Notes: generated by a model from the letters alone, not told the origin. Counted from the stretch's first letter, positions 7,542-15,901 are shown. The stretch is DNA of 24,332 nucleotides from an uncultured Oribacterium sp. (GCA_900770445.1 CAAGKO010000068.1:1-24332), one strand, 5' to 3'. Made by a program: numbers and translations.

Positions 7542-10500
7542 ATGAAGAAATTTTTCGAAGTTTTCGATTCATTAAACCTACCGAAGGAGATCGAGGCGCT
7601 GGTGACGGATACGTATGTGACGCGGGTGACGATCACGCGTGACCGGAAGCTGATCCGTATCCATATCCTGAGCGCGCATCTCATCGATAAGCGGAGCGTC
7701 TACGCGCTCGAGAAGGCGATCAAGGAGCAGCTGTTCGGACGGAAGGAGATCACGGTCCGCATCGCGGAGGAGTTCCATCTGAGTGCGCAGTACAACCCGC
7801 GGACGCTCTACGATCTATACCGTGACTCGATCCTCCTCGAGATGAAGAACTACGACATCGTGCTCTACAACATGCTGACCCGCGGGAAGCTCAGCTGGAC
7901 CGCGGACGATACGATGTCGCTGACCGTGCCGGAGTCGAATCTCTATAAGACCGCTGCGAAGAAGCTCGAGGCGGCGCTTCACAGTATTTTCGAGAAGCGC
8001 TGTCATCTGGAGCTTCTGCTTGACATGCACTATGAGGCGCGGAAGATGGTCGCCCCGGAGCAGCTCGCGCGCGACTATGTGCCGGGCGGTCAGGAGGACG
8101 AGGAGGCGGCCCAGCGCCGTCGTCAGGCGCTGCAGCAGAACGAAGACTTCATGGATACCCGCGACCCGTTCAATCTGAGCGGTATGGCACGTGCGGCCGG
8201 CGACGCCATCGACGGTGGCGGTTCCTCTGCATTGAACCAGGGGAATGCTGCGTCGGCACAGCGCAGTGCGAAGCCGGCTACGGAAGCGCCGGCGGCCAAT
8301 GCAAACGCCCGGAACACAGGCGCTCCGCAGAGGGAGGGCGGCTCCGGAAACCGTTTCGGCGGCATCGGTGGCGGCGCAGGCTCTTTCCAGCGTCGGAAGC
8401 GTGCGTTTAAGATGTCCGAGAACGAGGAGGTGCTCTACGGCCGCTACTTCGAGGGCGATGCCGTGAAGCTCGAGGATGTCGACGCCAGCTCCGGTAATGT
8501 CATCGTTGCCGGGCAGATCTTCCTCGTCCATGATCCGGTGCATACCCGTACCGGCAAGAATATCCTCAAGTTCGACGTCACCGATTTCACCGACTCGATC
8601 TCTGTGAAGATTTTCGTCGAGGACGAGGATATGGAGCTCGCGCAGAGCTTCGTGAAGCCGGGCACCGCGCTGAAGATCAAGGGCACTGTGTCCTACGACT
8701 CCTTCGATAAGCAGGTCGAGATGAGCTTCATCGACGGCATCGTGCGCTATCAGCTGAACCGTGCGAAGCGGGAGGACCGCTCGCCGGAGAAGCGTGTCGA
8801 GCTGCATCTGCATACGAAGATGTCCGACATGGACGGTGTTACCGATGTCAATGACTACATCGACACCGCGATTTCCTTCGGTATGAAGGCGATGGCGATC
8901 ACCGATCATGGCGTCGTGCAGGCCTTCCCGGACGCCAACATTTACCTGAAGAAAATCAAGCACGATAAGGACTTCAAGCTGATTTACGGCTGCGAGGGCT
9001 ATCTCGTCGATGACCTCGAGACCATCGTGCAGAACGAGAAGGGGCAGGCGCTCGACCATGACACGGTCGTCTTCGATATCGAGACCACCGGCTTCAGTGC
9101 CGAGACCGACCACATCATCGAGATCGGTGCGGTGAAGCTTCGGAATAACGAGATCGTCGACCGCATGGATGTCTTCGTGAACCCGGGCGTGCCGATTCCG
9201 TTCCGCATCACCCAGCTCACGAGCATCGACGACAGCATGGTCATGGACGCAGATCCGATCGAGAAGGTTCTCCCGGACTTTCTCGCCTGGTGTGGGGATG
9301 CCGTGATCGTCGCACACAACGCGGGCTTCGATACCGGCTTCGTCGCGAAGAACGCGAAGCGGCTCGGGCTTCCGTATGCCCCGACGATCCTCGACACCGT
9401 GAGTCTCAGCCGACTGCTGCTGCCGCAGCTGAACCGCTATAAGCTCGACACCGTCGCGAAGGAGCTCGGCGTCTCGCTCGAGCATCATCACCGGGCCGTG
9501 GACGATGCGGCCTGCACGGCTGAAATTTATATGAAGGAGATCGAGATGGCGCGTGCACGGGGAGCGAAACTGCTGTCCGACATCGATCATCTCGAGTTCG
9601 ATCATGCCGCGAATGTCATGAAGCTTCCTTCCTACCATATCGTACTGCTCGCGAAGAACGACGTCGGACGGATCAATCTCTACCGGCTCATCTCCGAGAG
9701 CCACTTAAAGTACTTTAAATCCCGTCCGCGTATTCCGAAGTCCCTGCTCCGGGAGCTGCGGGAGGGCCTCATCATCGGCAGCGCCTGCGTCGCCGGTGAG
9801 GTGTTCCAGGCGATGACCCGCGGCGCAGATGAGCAGCAGCTCATGAACATCGCCTCCTTCTACGATTATCTGGAGGTGCAGCCGCTCGGGAACAACAGCT
9901 TCATGATCGCGAGTGACAAGTACACTGCGAACAGCACGCAGGACCTGATCAACTATAATCTGAAGATCATCGACATCGCTTCCCAGCTCGGGAAGCCGGT
10001 CTGCGCGACCTGCGACTGCCATTATGTCGACGAGGACGATGACATCTACCGGAGAATCATCCAGGCCGGCCGCGGCTTCGACGAGGAGGAGAGCGACGCA
10101 AAGCTCTACTTCCGGACGACGCAGGAGATGCTGGACGAGTTCAGCTACCTCGAGCCGGAAAAGGCGAAGGAAATCGTCATTGACAACCCGAACATGATCG
10201 CTGACATGTGCGACAAGATCCGTCCGGTCCGTCCAGATAAGTGTCCGCCGGTTATCGAGCACTCCGACGAGACACTGCGTCAGATCTGCCACGAGACCGC
10301 GCACCGCATCTATGGACCGGAGCTGCCGAAGATCGTGTCCGACCGTCTCGAGACGGAGCTGAACTCGATCATCAGCAACGGTTACTCCGTCATGTACATC
10401 ATCGCGCAGAAGCTCGTAGATAAGTCGAAAGAGGACGGCTACCTCGTCGGCTCGCGAGGTTCCGTCGGCTCGTCCTTCGCGGCGACCATGGCGCACATCA

Positions 10501-12146
10501 CGGAGGTAAATCCGCTGAGTCCGCACTATGTCTGCCCGAAGTGCTACTGGTACGACTTCGATTCACCGGAGGTGAAGAAGTACTCCGGTATGGCGGGCTG
10601 CGACATGCCGCCGAAGAAGTGCCCGAAGTGCGGTACGGAGCTCAACCGTATGGGCTTCGATATCCCGTTCGAGACCTTCCTCGGCTTCAACGGTGATAAG
10701 GAGCCGGATATCGACCTGAACTTCTCCGGCGAATACCAGGCGAAGGCGCATGCCTACACCGGTGTCATCTTCGGAGACGGCCACACCTTCAAGGCGGGCA
10801 CCATCGGTACGCTCGCCGACAAGACGGCCTACGGTATGGTGAAGAAGTATTATGAGGAAAAGGGGATTGATAAACGAAGTGCGGAGATCGACCGTCTCGT
10901 GCAGGGCTGCGTCGGCGTACGCCGGACCACGGGCCAGCACCCGGGCGGTATCGTCGTGCTGCCGCATGGCGAGGAAATCAACACCTTCACCCCGGTACAG
11001 CATCCGGCCAATGATATCACGAGCCCGATCATCACCACCCACTTCGATTACCATAAGATCGACCATAACCTGCTGAAGCTCGATATCCTCGGACACGATG
11101 ATCCGACCATGATCCGGCGTCTGCAGGACCTGACGGGGATCGACCCGGTTAACGACATCCCGCTCGATAATAAGGAGGTGATGAGCCTCTTTGCTTCGAC
11201 GGAAGCATTGAAAATCCGTCCGGAGGACATCCACGGCGTCAAGCTCGGCTGCCTCGGCATCCCGGAGTTCGGTACCTCCTTCGCGATGCAGATGGTCGAG
11301 GATACGAAGCCGAAGTACCTTTCGGACCTCGTGCGTATCTCGGGCCTCAGCCACGGTACCGATGTCTACCTGAACAATGCACAGGACCTCATCAAGAACG
11401 GCACGACCACCCTGCAGGAGGCGATCTGCTGTCGAGATGATATCATGGTCTACCTCATGCATAAGGGCATGGACCCAGGTGAGTCCTTCACCATCATGGA
11501 GTTCACCCGAAAGCACAAGGGCCTGAAGGACGAGTGGTGTCAGGACATGCTCGATCACGGTGTCCCGCAGTGGTACATCGATGCCTGCAAAAAGATCAAG
11601 TACATGTTCCCGAAGGCCCATGCCGCCGCCTATGTCATGATGGCGTGGCGTGTCGCCTACTGTAAGGTATTCTATCCGGTCGAGTACTACACGGCGTACT
11701 ACAGTATCCGTGCGGACGGCTTCGACTACGATAAGATGTGCGGCGGTGTCGACAAGCTCCGCTACTACATCGATGAGTATATGAAGATCCCGCATCCGAC
11801 GAATACGGAAGCGGTGTGTCTCCGCGATATGAAGATCTGCGAGGAGATGTATGCGCGCGGCATCGAGTTCGCACCGCTCGACATCTATAAGGCGAAGGCG
11901 AAGGACTTCACGATCACACCGGACCGGAAGATCATGCCGAGTTTCACCTCCATGGCCGGCCTTGGCGAGGCCGTCGCCCAGGGCATCGAGGATGGCGCGA
12001 AGAGTGGTGCGCGCTACCTCAGTAAGGACGACTTTATGAACCGGACGCACTGCCCGAAGGGCTTCGTCGACAAGTTCTCGGAGCTCGGACTGCTCGGCGA
12101 CATCCCGTCGTCGAACCAGATGAGTATTTTCGATATGTTAGGGTGA
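7542..12146 (+). CDS. polC: DNA polymerase III alpha subunit, PolC type (Gram-positive)
   Basis: Main replicative DNA polymerase of low-GC Gram-positives with built-in 3'-5' exonuclease. Regions in order: N-terminal domain (1-170); a low-complexity Ala/Gly/Asn/Arg-rich linker (about 180-290) that is long for the family; OB fold (300-405); PHP start VELHLHTKMSDMDG and ITDHG (about 419-456); inserted DEDDh exonuclease with FDIETTG (511-517), AHNAGFD (591-597) and HHRAVDDA (649-656); then the rest of PHP. The polymerase core has a Cys zinc motif (CPKCYW...CPKCG, about 997-1030), the catalytic EPDIDLNFSGEYQ near 1053-1065 and HPGG in the fingers. 1534 residues is slightly above the usual 1430-1470, mostly owing to the linker. 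AAGGA five bases before ATG 7542 fixes the start. Confidence 0.97.
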   Translation: MKKFFEVFDSLNLPKEIEALVTDTYVTRVTITRDRKLIRIHILSAHLIDKRSVYALEKAIKEQLFGRKEITVRIAEEFHLSAQYNPRTLYDLYRDSILLEMKNYDIVLYNMLTRGKLSWTADDTMSLTVPESNLYKTAAKKLEAALHSIFEKRCHLELLLDMHYEARKMVAPEQLARDYVPGGQEDEEAAQRRRQALQQNEDFMDTRDPFNLSGMARAAGDAIDGGGSSALNQGNAASAQRSAKPATEAPAANANARNTGAPQREGGSGNRFGGIGGGAGSFQRRKRAFKMSENEEVLYGRYFEGDAVKLEDVDASSGNVIVAGQIFLVHDPVHTRTGKNILKFDVTDFTDSISVKIFVEDEDMELAQSFVKPGTALKIKGTVSYDSFDKQVEMSFIDGIVRYQLNRAKREDRSPEKRVELHLHTKMSDMDGVTDVNDYIDTAISFGMKAMAITDHGVVQAFPDANIYLKKIKHDKDFKLIYGCEGYLVDDLETIVQNEKGQALDHDTVVFDIETTGFSAETDHIIEIGAVKLRNNEIVDRMDVFVNPGVPIPFRITQLTSIDDSMVMDADPIEKVLPDFLAWCGDAVIVAHNAGFDTGFVAKNAKRLGLPYAPTILDTVSLSRLLLPQLNRYKLDTVAKELGVSLEHHHRAVDDAACTAEIYMKEIEMARARGAKLLSDIDHLEFDHAANVMKLPSYHIVLLAKNDVGRINLYRLISESHLKYFKSRPRIPKSLLRELREGLIIGSACVAGEVFQAMTRGADEQQLMNIASFYDYLEVQPLGNNSFMIASDKYTANSTQDLINYNLKIIDIASQLGKPVCATCDCHYVDEDDDIYRRIIQAGRGFDEEESDAKLYFRTTQEMLDEFSYLEPEKAKEIVIDNPNMIADMCDKIRPVRPDKCPPVIEHSDETLRQICHETAHRIYGPELPKIVSDRLETELNSIISNGYSVMYIIAQKLVDKSKEDGYLVGSRGSVGSSFAATMAHITEVNPLSPHYVCPKCYWYDFDSPEVKKYSGMAGCDMPPKKCPKCGTELNRMGFDIPFETFLGFNGDKEPDIDLNFSGEYQAKAHAYTGVIFGDGHTFKAGTIGTLADKTAYGMVKKYYEEKGIDKRSAEIDRLVQGCVGVRRTTGQHPGGIVVLPHGEEINTFTPVQHPANDITSPIITTHFDYHKIDHNLLKLDILGHDDPTMIRRLQDLTGIDPVNDIPLDNKEVMSLFASTEALKIRPEDIHGVKLGCLGIPEFGTSFAMQMVEDTKPKYLSDLVRISGLSHGTDVYLNNAQDLIKNGTTTLQEAICCRDDIMVYLMHKGMDPGESFTIMEFTRKHKGLKDEWCQDMLDHGVPQWYIDACKKIKYMFPKAHAAAYVMMAWRVAYCKVFYPVEYYTAYYSIRADGFDYDKMCGGVDKLRYYIDEYMKIPHPTNTEAVCLRDMKICEEMYARGIEFAPLDIYKAKAKDFTITPDRKIMPSFTSMAGLGEAVAQGIEDGAKSGARYLSKDDFMNRTHCPKGFVDKFSELGLLGDIPSSNQMSIFDMLG

Positions 12147-12157
12147 TTCAGATAATA

Positions 12158-12199
12158 AACGCCCCGGAGGGCCGGCAGATGTCGGTCCTCCGGGGCGTT
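12158..12199 (+). terminator. GC-rich hairpin after polC
   Basis: AACGCCCCGGAGG pairs with CCTCCGGGGCGTT, with a further CCGGC/GTCGG extension around a four-base loop (12158-12199). The stem is very stable but has no long T-run. It begins 12 bases after the polC stop and probably acts with the next hairpin to end the operon. Confidence 0.6.
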
Positions 12200-12216
12200 C
12201 GCTGTCTTACGAGAAG

Positions 12217-12266
12217 AAAAAAGGCACCGCAATAGGGCTTATTGACCCTTTTGCGGTGCCTTTTTT
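12217..12266. terminator. Bidirectional intrinsic terminator between convergent polC and tyrA
   Basis: A perfect 16-base inverted repeat: AAAAAAGGCACCGCAA (12217-12232) and TTGCGGTGCCTTTTTT (12251-12266), with an AGGG/CCCT pairing inside the loop. The A-run on one side and T-run on the other allow termination in both directions, as fits convergent genes. The tyrA stop is 11 bases to its right. Confidence 0.9.
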
Positions 12267-12276
12267 CTTTTTCTAC

Positions 12277-13368
12277 TTAAGCGCGGATGTCATAGCGGTA
12301 GCGCTCGAGGACCTTGCGGGCCTTCTCTTCGGATTCTTCGTCGTAGAAGGAGATGCGGAGCGCACCTTCGCCATGGTCGCGGCTGTTGTTGATGCCCATG
12401 TTCTTGATGGACACGCCCTTTGATGCGAGGATGACGGAGATCGTCGAGATCGCACCGACTTCGTCTTCGATATCGACAGAGAAGCTGTAATCGGCAGAGA
12501 GGACGCCCTTGTTCTTCGCGCTGATCGAGTTCCGGTACGCACGGGAGGACTCGAACATGTGGAGGATCTTCTGGTCAGACTCATCCTTCTTGAGGGAGGC
12601 CGAGATGTCCTGAAGCTCTGCGATGTAGCGGTCGAGGAGCTCAACGAGCGGCTTACTGTTGGTGTCGCAGATCTGCTCCCACATCTCCGGGCTGGAGCTG
12701 GCGATTCGTGTGATGTCACGGAAGCCGCCGGCAGCGAGGGTCTTCATGAGCTGGGTCTCATCATCGGAATCCTTCACGATATTCACGAGAGAGCTCGCGA
12801 TGATATGCGGAAGGTGGGAAACGGCAGCGGTGGCTGTGTCGTGCTTCTCAGCATTGACCACGATCGGGATCGCCCCGAGGGTCGTCGCGACGTTGCGAAG
12901 TGAGTCCACGAGGGCCGGATTCTCGGAGATCGGCGTGATGATGTAGTACGCGTTTGAGAAGAGGTAGTCGGTTGCGGCAGCATAGCCGGTCTGCTCGGAG
13001 CCGGCCATCGGATGACCGCCGATGAACTTATCACCGAGACCGAGCTCGATGGCCTTCTCACAGATGGCGGTCTTCGTGGAACCGACATCCGTAAGGACCG
13101 CGCCGTCCTTCATGAGCTTCGCCACCCCCTCCATGTAGGAGACATTGACCTCGACCGGAGCACAGAGGAAAATCATGTCCGCTTCCTTCAGACGCTCACT
13201 GTACGGTGAATCGAGCACGACGTTTACGATGCCGTCCTCCTGCGCCACCTCGACACTGGATTTATTACGCGCATAGGCGAAGATTCTGGTCGTCGGGTCC
13301 GCCTTCTTGAGACCCTTCGCGATGGAACCACCGATGAGACCAAATCCGATAAATGCTACTGTTGTCAT
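12277..13368 (-). CDS. tyrA: Prephenate dehydrogenase with C-terminal ACT domain
   Basis: Oxidatively decarboxylates prephenate to 4-hydroxyphenylpyruvate in tyrosine synthesis. The N-terminal Rossmann domain starts MTTVAFIGFGLIGGSIAKGL (GxGxxG). Other family motifs are FLCAPVE, TDVGSTK, GGHPMAGSEQTG (catalytic His region) and the all-helical domain around AVSHLPHIIA. The last 70 residues (VDIEDEVGAISTISVILASKGVSIKNMGI...) form an ACT domain, which in relatives binds tyrosine for feedback control. The frame can extend 34 codons upstream to 13470, but that part has no similarity and covers the promoter. ATG 13368 with GGGAG nine bases upstream gives the normal 363 residues. It is monocistronic, convergent with polC. 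Confidence 0.94.
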   Translation of the reverse strand: MTTVAFIGFGLIGGSIAKGLKKADPTTRIFAYARNKSSVEVAQEDGIVNVVLDSPYSERLKEADMIFLCAPVEVNVSYMEGVAKLMKDGAVLTDVGSTKTAICEKAIELGLGDKFIGGHPMAGSEQTGYAAATDYLFSNAYYIITPISENPALVDSLRNVATTLGAIPIVVNAEKHDTATAAVSHLPHIIASSLVNIVKDSDDETQLMKTLAAGGFRDITRIASSSPEMWEQICDTNSKPLVELLDRYIAELQDISASLKKDESDQKILHMFESSRAYRNSISAKNKGVLSADYSFSVDIEDEVGAISTISVILASKGVSIKNMGINNSRDHGEGALRISFYDEESEEKARKVLERYRYDIRA

Positions 13369-13399
13369 ATCGTTACACTCCCTTTGATTGTGATGATGC

Positions 13400-13424
13400 A
13401 TCACATAATAACATAAGATGTGAT
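13400..13424 (-). promoter_or_regulatory. Inverted repeat in the tyrA leader
   Basis: ATCACAT (13400-13406) and ATGTGAT (13418-13424) form a perfect 7-base inverted repeat with an 11-base spacer, 30-55 bases upstream of the tyrA start and downstream of its promoter. It could be an operator or a leader hairpin. No T-box or leader peptide pattern was recognised. Confidence 0.3.
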
Positions 13425-13440
13425 TATTCCAAACACCCGA

Positions 13441-13470
13441 GACTTTAGCACTAAAAAGTGTTAAAGTCAA
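13441..13470 (-). promoter_or_regulatory. tyrA promoter overlapped by a 12-base-arm palindrome
   Basis: On the minus strand TTGACT (13470-13465) and TAAAGT (13447-13442) are separated by exactly 17 bases, a good vegetative promoter for tyrA. The same stretch is a near-perfect palindrome: GACTTTAGCACT (13441-13452), AAAA, AGTGTTAAAGTC (13457-13468), with one mismatch. A regulator bound there would block RNA polymerase, so this is a likely operator. The regulator is unknown. Confidence 0.6.
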
Positions 13471-13526
13471 CCAAATGGAAGGTATTCGATAAGTTTATCA
13501 AGTATATATTATTATAGATGTGCAGA

Positions 13527-13545
13527 GGGTCAGACCCCATTAATT
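13527..13545. repeat. GGGTCAGACCCC motif, copy 1 (left edge of the island)
   Basis: GGGTCAGACCCCATTAATT. Seventeen bases (GGGTCAGACCCCATTAA) are identical, in the same orientation, to copy 2 at 19910-19926, and the core recurs near-identically at 22478. It abuts the broken oxidoreductase reading frame exactly where similarity stops, so it marks a rearrangement or insertion junction, probably linked to mobile DNA. Confidence 0.6.
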
Positions 13546-13876
13546 GAGCGGTAAAGGATGTGGTGCGGTCATAGATGAATGGGATGCCGCGTTGCAGGGT
13601 AACTTTGCTGCTGTCGTCAATATGCAGATGCCATTTGGAGGAATAGAAGTGATATTCCTCGATGGGTTGGGGACCTGATGCAAGATGAAAGGTTCCGACG
13701 GCACCGTTTTTGAATTTGATGATGTCGGAACCGTGTCTAACACGGTTCTGTACGGAGACAACGGACTCGACTGCTCCTCCGGTGTCCAGCATCACGGACA
13801 GCGGAGGGCAGCCGTTGTTCAGCCAGTCGGTGCGGAGTCCCTGACGCATAACCTCATCCCAGTAATGAAGACCTCC
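13546..13876 (-). pseudogene. Remnant of a Gfo/Idh/MocA-family oxidoreductase
   Basis: The minus-strand frame from 13876 leftwards reads about 110 residues resembling the C-terminal domain of Gfo/Idh/MocA sugar or inositol dehydrogenases: DTGGAVESVVSVQNR, then SDIIKFKNGAVGTFHLASG, then HLHIDDSSKVTLQRGIPF. The N-terminal Rossmann domain (GxGxxG) is absent. A good AAGGAGG (13872-13878) survives, but no start codon follows at a usable distance, as if the 5' part was deleted just after the ribosome site. The 3' end runs into the GGGTCAGACCCC motif at 13545. Intact relatives have 320-390 residues, so this is non-functional. A promoter with the GntR-type operator lies directly upstream, so the gene was probably co-regulated with the transporter cluster. 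Confidence 0.65.
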
Positions 13877-13901
13877 TTAATCAGACTGTATGTTTGAAAA
13901 T

Positions 13902-13930
13902 ATAATATTACTGTTATAACGCAATGCCAA
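13902..13930 (-). promoter_or_regulatory. Leftward promoter with GntR-type operator (site 1)
   Basis: On the minus strand TTGGCA (13930-13925), 17 bases, then TATTAT (13907-13902). The spacer contains GTTATAACAG (13920-13911), matching ten of twelve bases of the palindrome CTGTTATAACAG found at 14042 and 14875, with the shared flank TAATATT. It is oriented toward the oxidoreductase remnant. It is the mirror image of the gntR promoter, with the operator again between -35 and -10. Confidence 0.6.
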
Positions 13931-14032
13931 AAGATAAAACTTTTGCTCAACAAAAGAATATGAAATATGCACAAACTACAGTGTTAATTTTTAAACATAA
14001 TGTAGAAGCGGACAATGTGCACAAAATAAGTA

Positions 14033-14062
14033 TTGACAAAACTGTTATAACAGTAATATTAT
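14033..14062 (+). promoter_or_regulatory. gntR promoter with perfect GntR-type operator (site 2)
   Basis: TTGACA (14033-14038) and TATTAT (14057-14062) are 18 bases apart. Between them lies the perfect 12-base palindrome CTGTTATAACAG (14042-14053). The position implies repression, most likely by the GntR protein encoded 26 bases downstream (autoregulation, inferred from site placement and repetition). Confidence 0.7.
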
Positions 14063-14087
14063 GACAGCGTAAAGAAAAGGAGAGAAC

Positions 14088-14765
14088 ATGCAGAAAGAAG
14101 TTTTTCAGACTGCGCCAGATGTCGCATATCGTATTATTTCACAGAAAATCCTGGATGGCGAATTTCCGCCGGGAATGAAGCTTTCCAGAAGAAAAATGGC
14201 AGAAGTAACTAGTGTCAGCGTAATTCCGGTTATTGAAGCACTGAAGAAACTGGAAGAAGATGGGCTGGTTGAGTCCAAGCCACAGTGGGGATCTTTTGTT
14301 ACCATTCCAAACAGAAAAAAGATCATGGATTGTTATCAGTTGAGGGAAGCCATTGAGTGTCAGGTGGCCCGCATTGTAAGCCAGAAAGCTTCTCCCGAGC
14401 GCATGCAGGAGCTGATCTACATTGCAACAGAGCTGGATACGGTTCCTTATCAGGAAAACAGCCCAATGGATTCCCGGAATAATCACCTGAATTTCCACCA
14501 GGGGCTTGCGGAGCTGACCGATAATGATATGCTGGTAAGAACTTTGGGCCGCATTAATCTGTTCTGGGTGTTATGTAAGGCGCTGGGCGTACGGGCTTCC
14601 AAGATCCAGTATCCGAGATACTGGCACAGAAAGCTGCTGGATGAGATCAATACCGGAGATCCGGAACGCGCGGAACGGGCCATGCGGGAACATATTCTGG
14701 ATTCATTGGGACCGATTCTTGCTACATTGCCGGACTCAGAGCAAAAAGCTCCAGATAATCAGTAA
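14088..14765 (+). CDS. GntR-family transcriptional regulator, FCD subfamily
   Basis: Predicted metabolite-responsive DNA-binding regulator of the neighbouring transporter genes. Residues 10-75 form a GntR winged helix (AYRIISQKILDGEFPPGMKLSRRKMAE...VIEALKKLEEDGLVES). Residues 80-215 are a helical FCD ligand domain, with His137 (NFHQGL), His180 (YWHRKL) and His202 (REHIL) placed like the metal-binding histidines of that family. The helix-turn-helix is slightly unusual (TSVSVIPVIEALKKL where most have SRTPVREAL). Length of 225 is typical. AGGAG before ATG 14088. The palindrome CTGTTATAACAG occurs in its own promoter, in the leftward promoter and twice before tctC, so it likely controls all three units. 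FCD relatives often sense sugar acids or dicarboxylates; the ligand here is unknown. Confidence 0.9.
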   Translation: MQKEVFQTAPDVAYRIISQKILDGEFPPGMKLSRRKMAEVTSVSVIPVIEALKKLEEDGLVESKPQWGSFVTIPNRKKIMDCYQLREAIECQVARIVSQKASPERMQELIYIATELDTVPYQENSPMDSRNNHLNFHQGLAELTDNDMLVRTLGRINLFWVLCKALGVRASKIQYPRYWHRKLLDEINTGDPERAERAMREHILDSLGPILATLPDSEQKAPDNQ

Positions 14766-14807
14766 AAAATTCCAGAAGAGAACAAGTTTTATTTGGTACA
14801 TTTTTAT

Positions 14808-14819
14808 ATGTTATAACAG
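14808..14819 (+). promoter_or_regulatory. GntR-type operator (site 3)
   Basis: ATGTTATAACAG, eleven of twelve bases matching the palindrome, 43 bases after the gntR stop and 67 bases (centre to centre) upstream of site 4. The pair could allow cooperative binding or a short loop upstream of tctC. Confidence 0.55.
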
Positions 14820-14852
14820 TTATATCAGAATGAGATTAGGGAGGGGTGACAA

Positions 14853-14892
14853 TTGCTTTTATTTTTTTATCATCCTGTTATAACAGTAATAT
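14853..14892 (+). promoter_or_regulatory. tctC promoter region with perfect GntR-type operator (site 4)
   Basis: CTGTTATAACAG at 14875-14886 followed by TAATAT (14887-14892), the same 18-base context as at site 2. A possible promoter is TTGCTT (14853-14858) with TGTTAT (14876-14881) at 17 bases; TAATAT is an alternative -10. Either would be covered by a bound regulator. It lies 40 bases upstream of tctC. Confidence 0.55.
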
Positions 14893-14932
14893 CTAAATAC
14901 AAATTAATTTATTATAAAAAAGGAGAAGAGAT

Positions 14933-15901
14933 ATGAAGAAAAAAATCGCAGTGGTACTTGCAGCAGCAATCGCAGCTAGCATGGTATTTACAGGATGCAG
15001 CAAAAAGGAAGACACCTATCCGAGTGATTCCATTCAGATGGTGGTACCAGTAAAGGCCGGTGGGGATACAGATGCCAACGCACGTCTGCTGGCTAAGTAT
15101 ATGGAACCAGAGCTTGGCGTGGCTATGCCGATTGTTAATGTGGCAGGTTCTTCAGGAACCATTGGTATGGAGCAAGTCCGCTCCGCTGAGCCGGATGGTT
15201 ACAATGCTCTGTTCTTCCACACCGAGGCAATGCTTCCGGAGATTGCAGATCTTGCTGATTATCAGCTCGATGCATTCAAGATGGCTGGTGTGTGCCTGCA
15301 GGCAAACACCACACTGTTGGTAACGCATAAGGATTCTGGTTTCTCTACCTTACAGGAGTTCATTGACCAGGCTAAAGCAAATCCGGGCAAGATTGAGTTC
15401 GGTATGGCAGTCGGCGGTTATCCGCAGTTGGTCGGTCTGGCTCTGGAAAAAGAGGCTGGCATTGATCTGAATCTGGTTGATATCGGAGGAAATGCAGATA
15501 AGGTTGCGGCTTTAGCAGGACACAACACCGACATCATCAACGTAGAGTACGCAGTCGTTAAGGATTATCTGAAGACTGGTGAGTTCGTTGCACTGGCTGT
15601 TTTAAACGATGAGAGAAACCCGCTGTTTTCGGACATCCCGACCGCAAAAGAGCAGGGGCTGGATAACATGGTATTCGGAAAATTCTTCTTTGTAGCATTC
15701 CCGAAGGATACGCCGGATGATATCGTAAATACCTTCAGCGCAGCCATGAAGAAGGCAGTTGAGAATCCGGAATTTGTGAAAGCTGCTCAGGATTCCTACG
15801 CATTAACTCCGGTATATATGGATCCGCAGGAGGCTACCGAGTATGCGCAGCAGGTATATGAGAAACTGAATTCTTATAAGGATCTGTTTGTGGCACAGTA
15901 A
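14933..15901 (+). CDS. tctC: Tripartite tricarboxylate transporter substrate-binding lipoprotein (TctC/BUG family)
   Basis: Extracytoplasmic solute-binding component of a TTT secondary transporter. The N-terminus is a lipoprotein signal: MKKK, a hydrophobic Ala/Val stretch, then lipobox FTGC with Cys22 as the lipidated residue, as expected in a Gram-positive. The mature part starts with SIQMVVPVKAGGDTDANARLLAKYM, the BUG-family ligand loop (usually PFxAGGxTD), followed by the second loop VAGSSGTIGMEQV. Length of 322 is standard. GGAGAAG before ATG 14933. It is first in the operon, directly after operator site 4. BUG proteins bind carboxylates, sugar acids or amides; the sequence alone does not reveal the substrate. 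Codon use is AT-richer than in the flanking housekeeping genes. Confidence 0.93.
   Translation: MKKKIAVVLAAAIAASMVFTGCSKKEDTYPSDSIQMVVPVKAGGDTDANARLLAKYMEPELGVAMPIVNVAGSSGTIGMEQVRSAEPDGYNALFFHTEAMLPEIADLADYQLDAFKMAGVCLQANTTLLVTHKDSGFSTLQEFIDQAKANPGKIEFGMAVGGYPQLVGLALEKEAGIDLNLVDIGGNADKVAALAGHNTDIINVEYAVVKDYLKTGEFVALAVLNDERNPLFSDIPTAKEQGLDNMVFGKFFFVAFPKDTPDDIVNTFSAAMKKAVENPEFVKAAQDSYALTPVYMDPQEATEYAQQVYEKLNSYKDLFVAQ

Noticed and set aside
7815..9704. 629-codon open frame on the minus strand opposite polC (and similar long antisense frames at 3701-4822, 10563-12050 and 20166-21671)
   Set aside because: They mirror the codon structure of the true plus-strand genes, give His/Arg/Asp-rich proteins without recognisable domains, and lack ribosome sites.
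13441..13468. Possible CIRCE/HrcA operator because of TTAGCACT and AGTG halves
   Set aside because: CIRCE needs TTAGCACTC and GAGTGCTAA halves nine bases apart; here the halves are four bases apart and one is altered, and the gene is not a chaperone.
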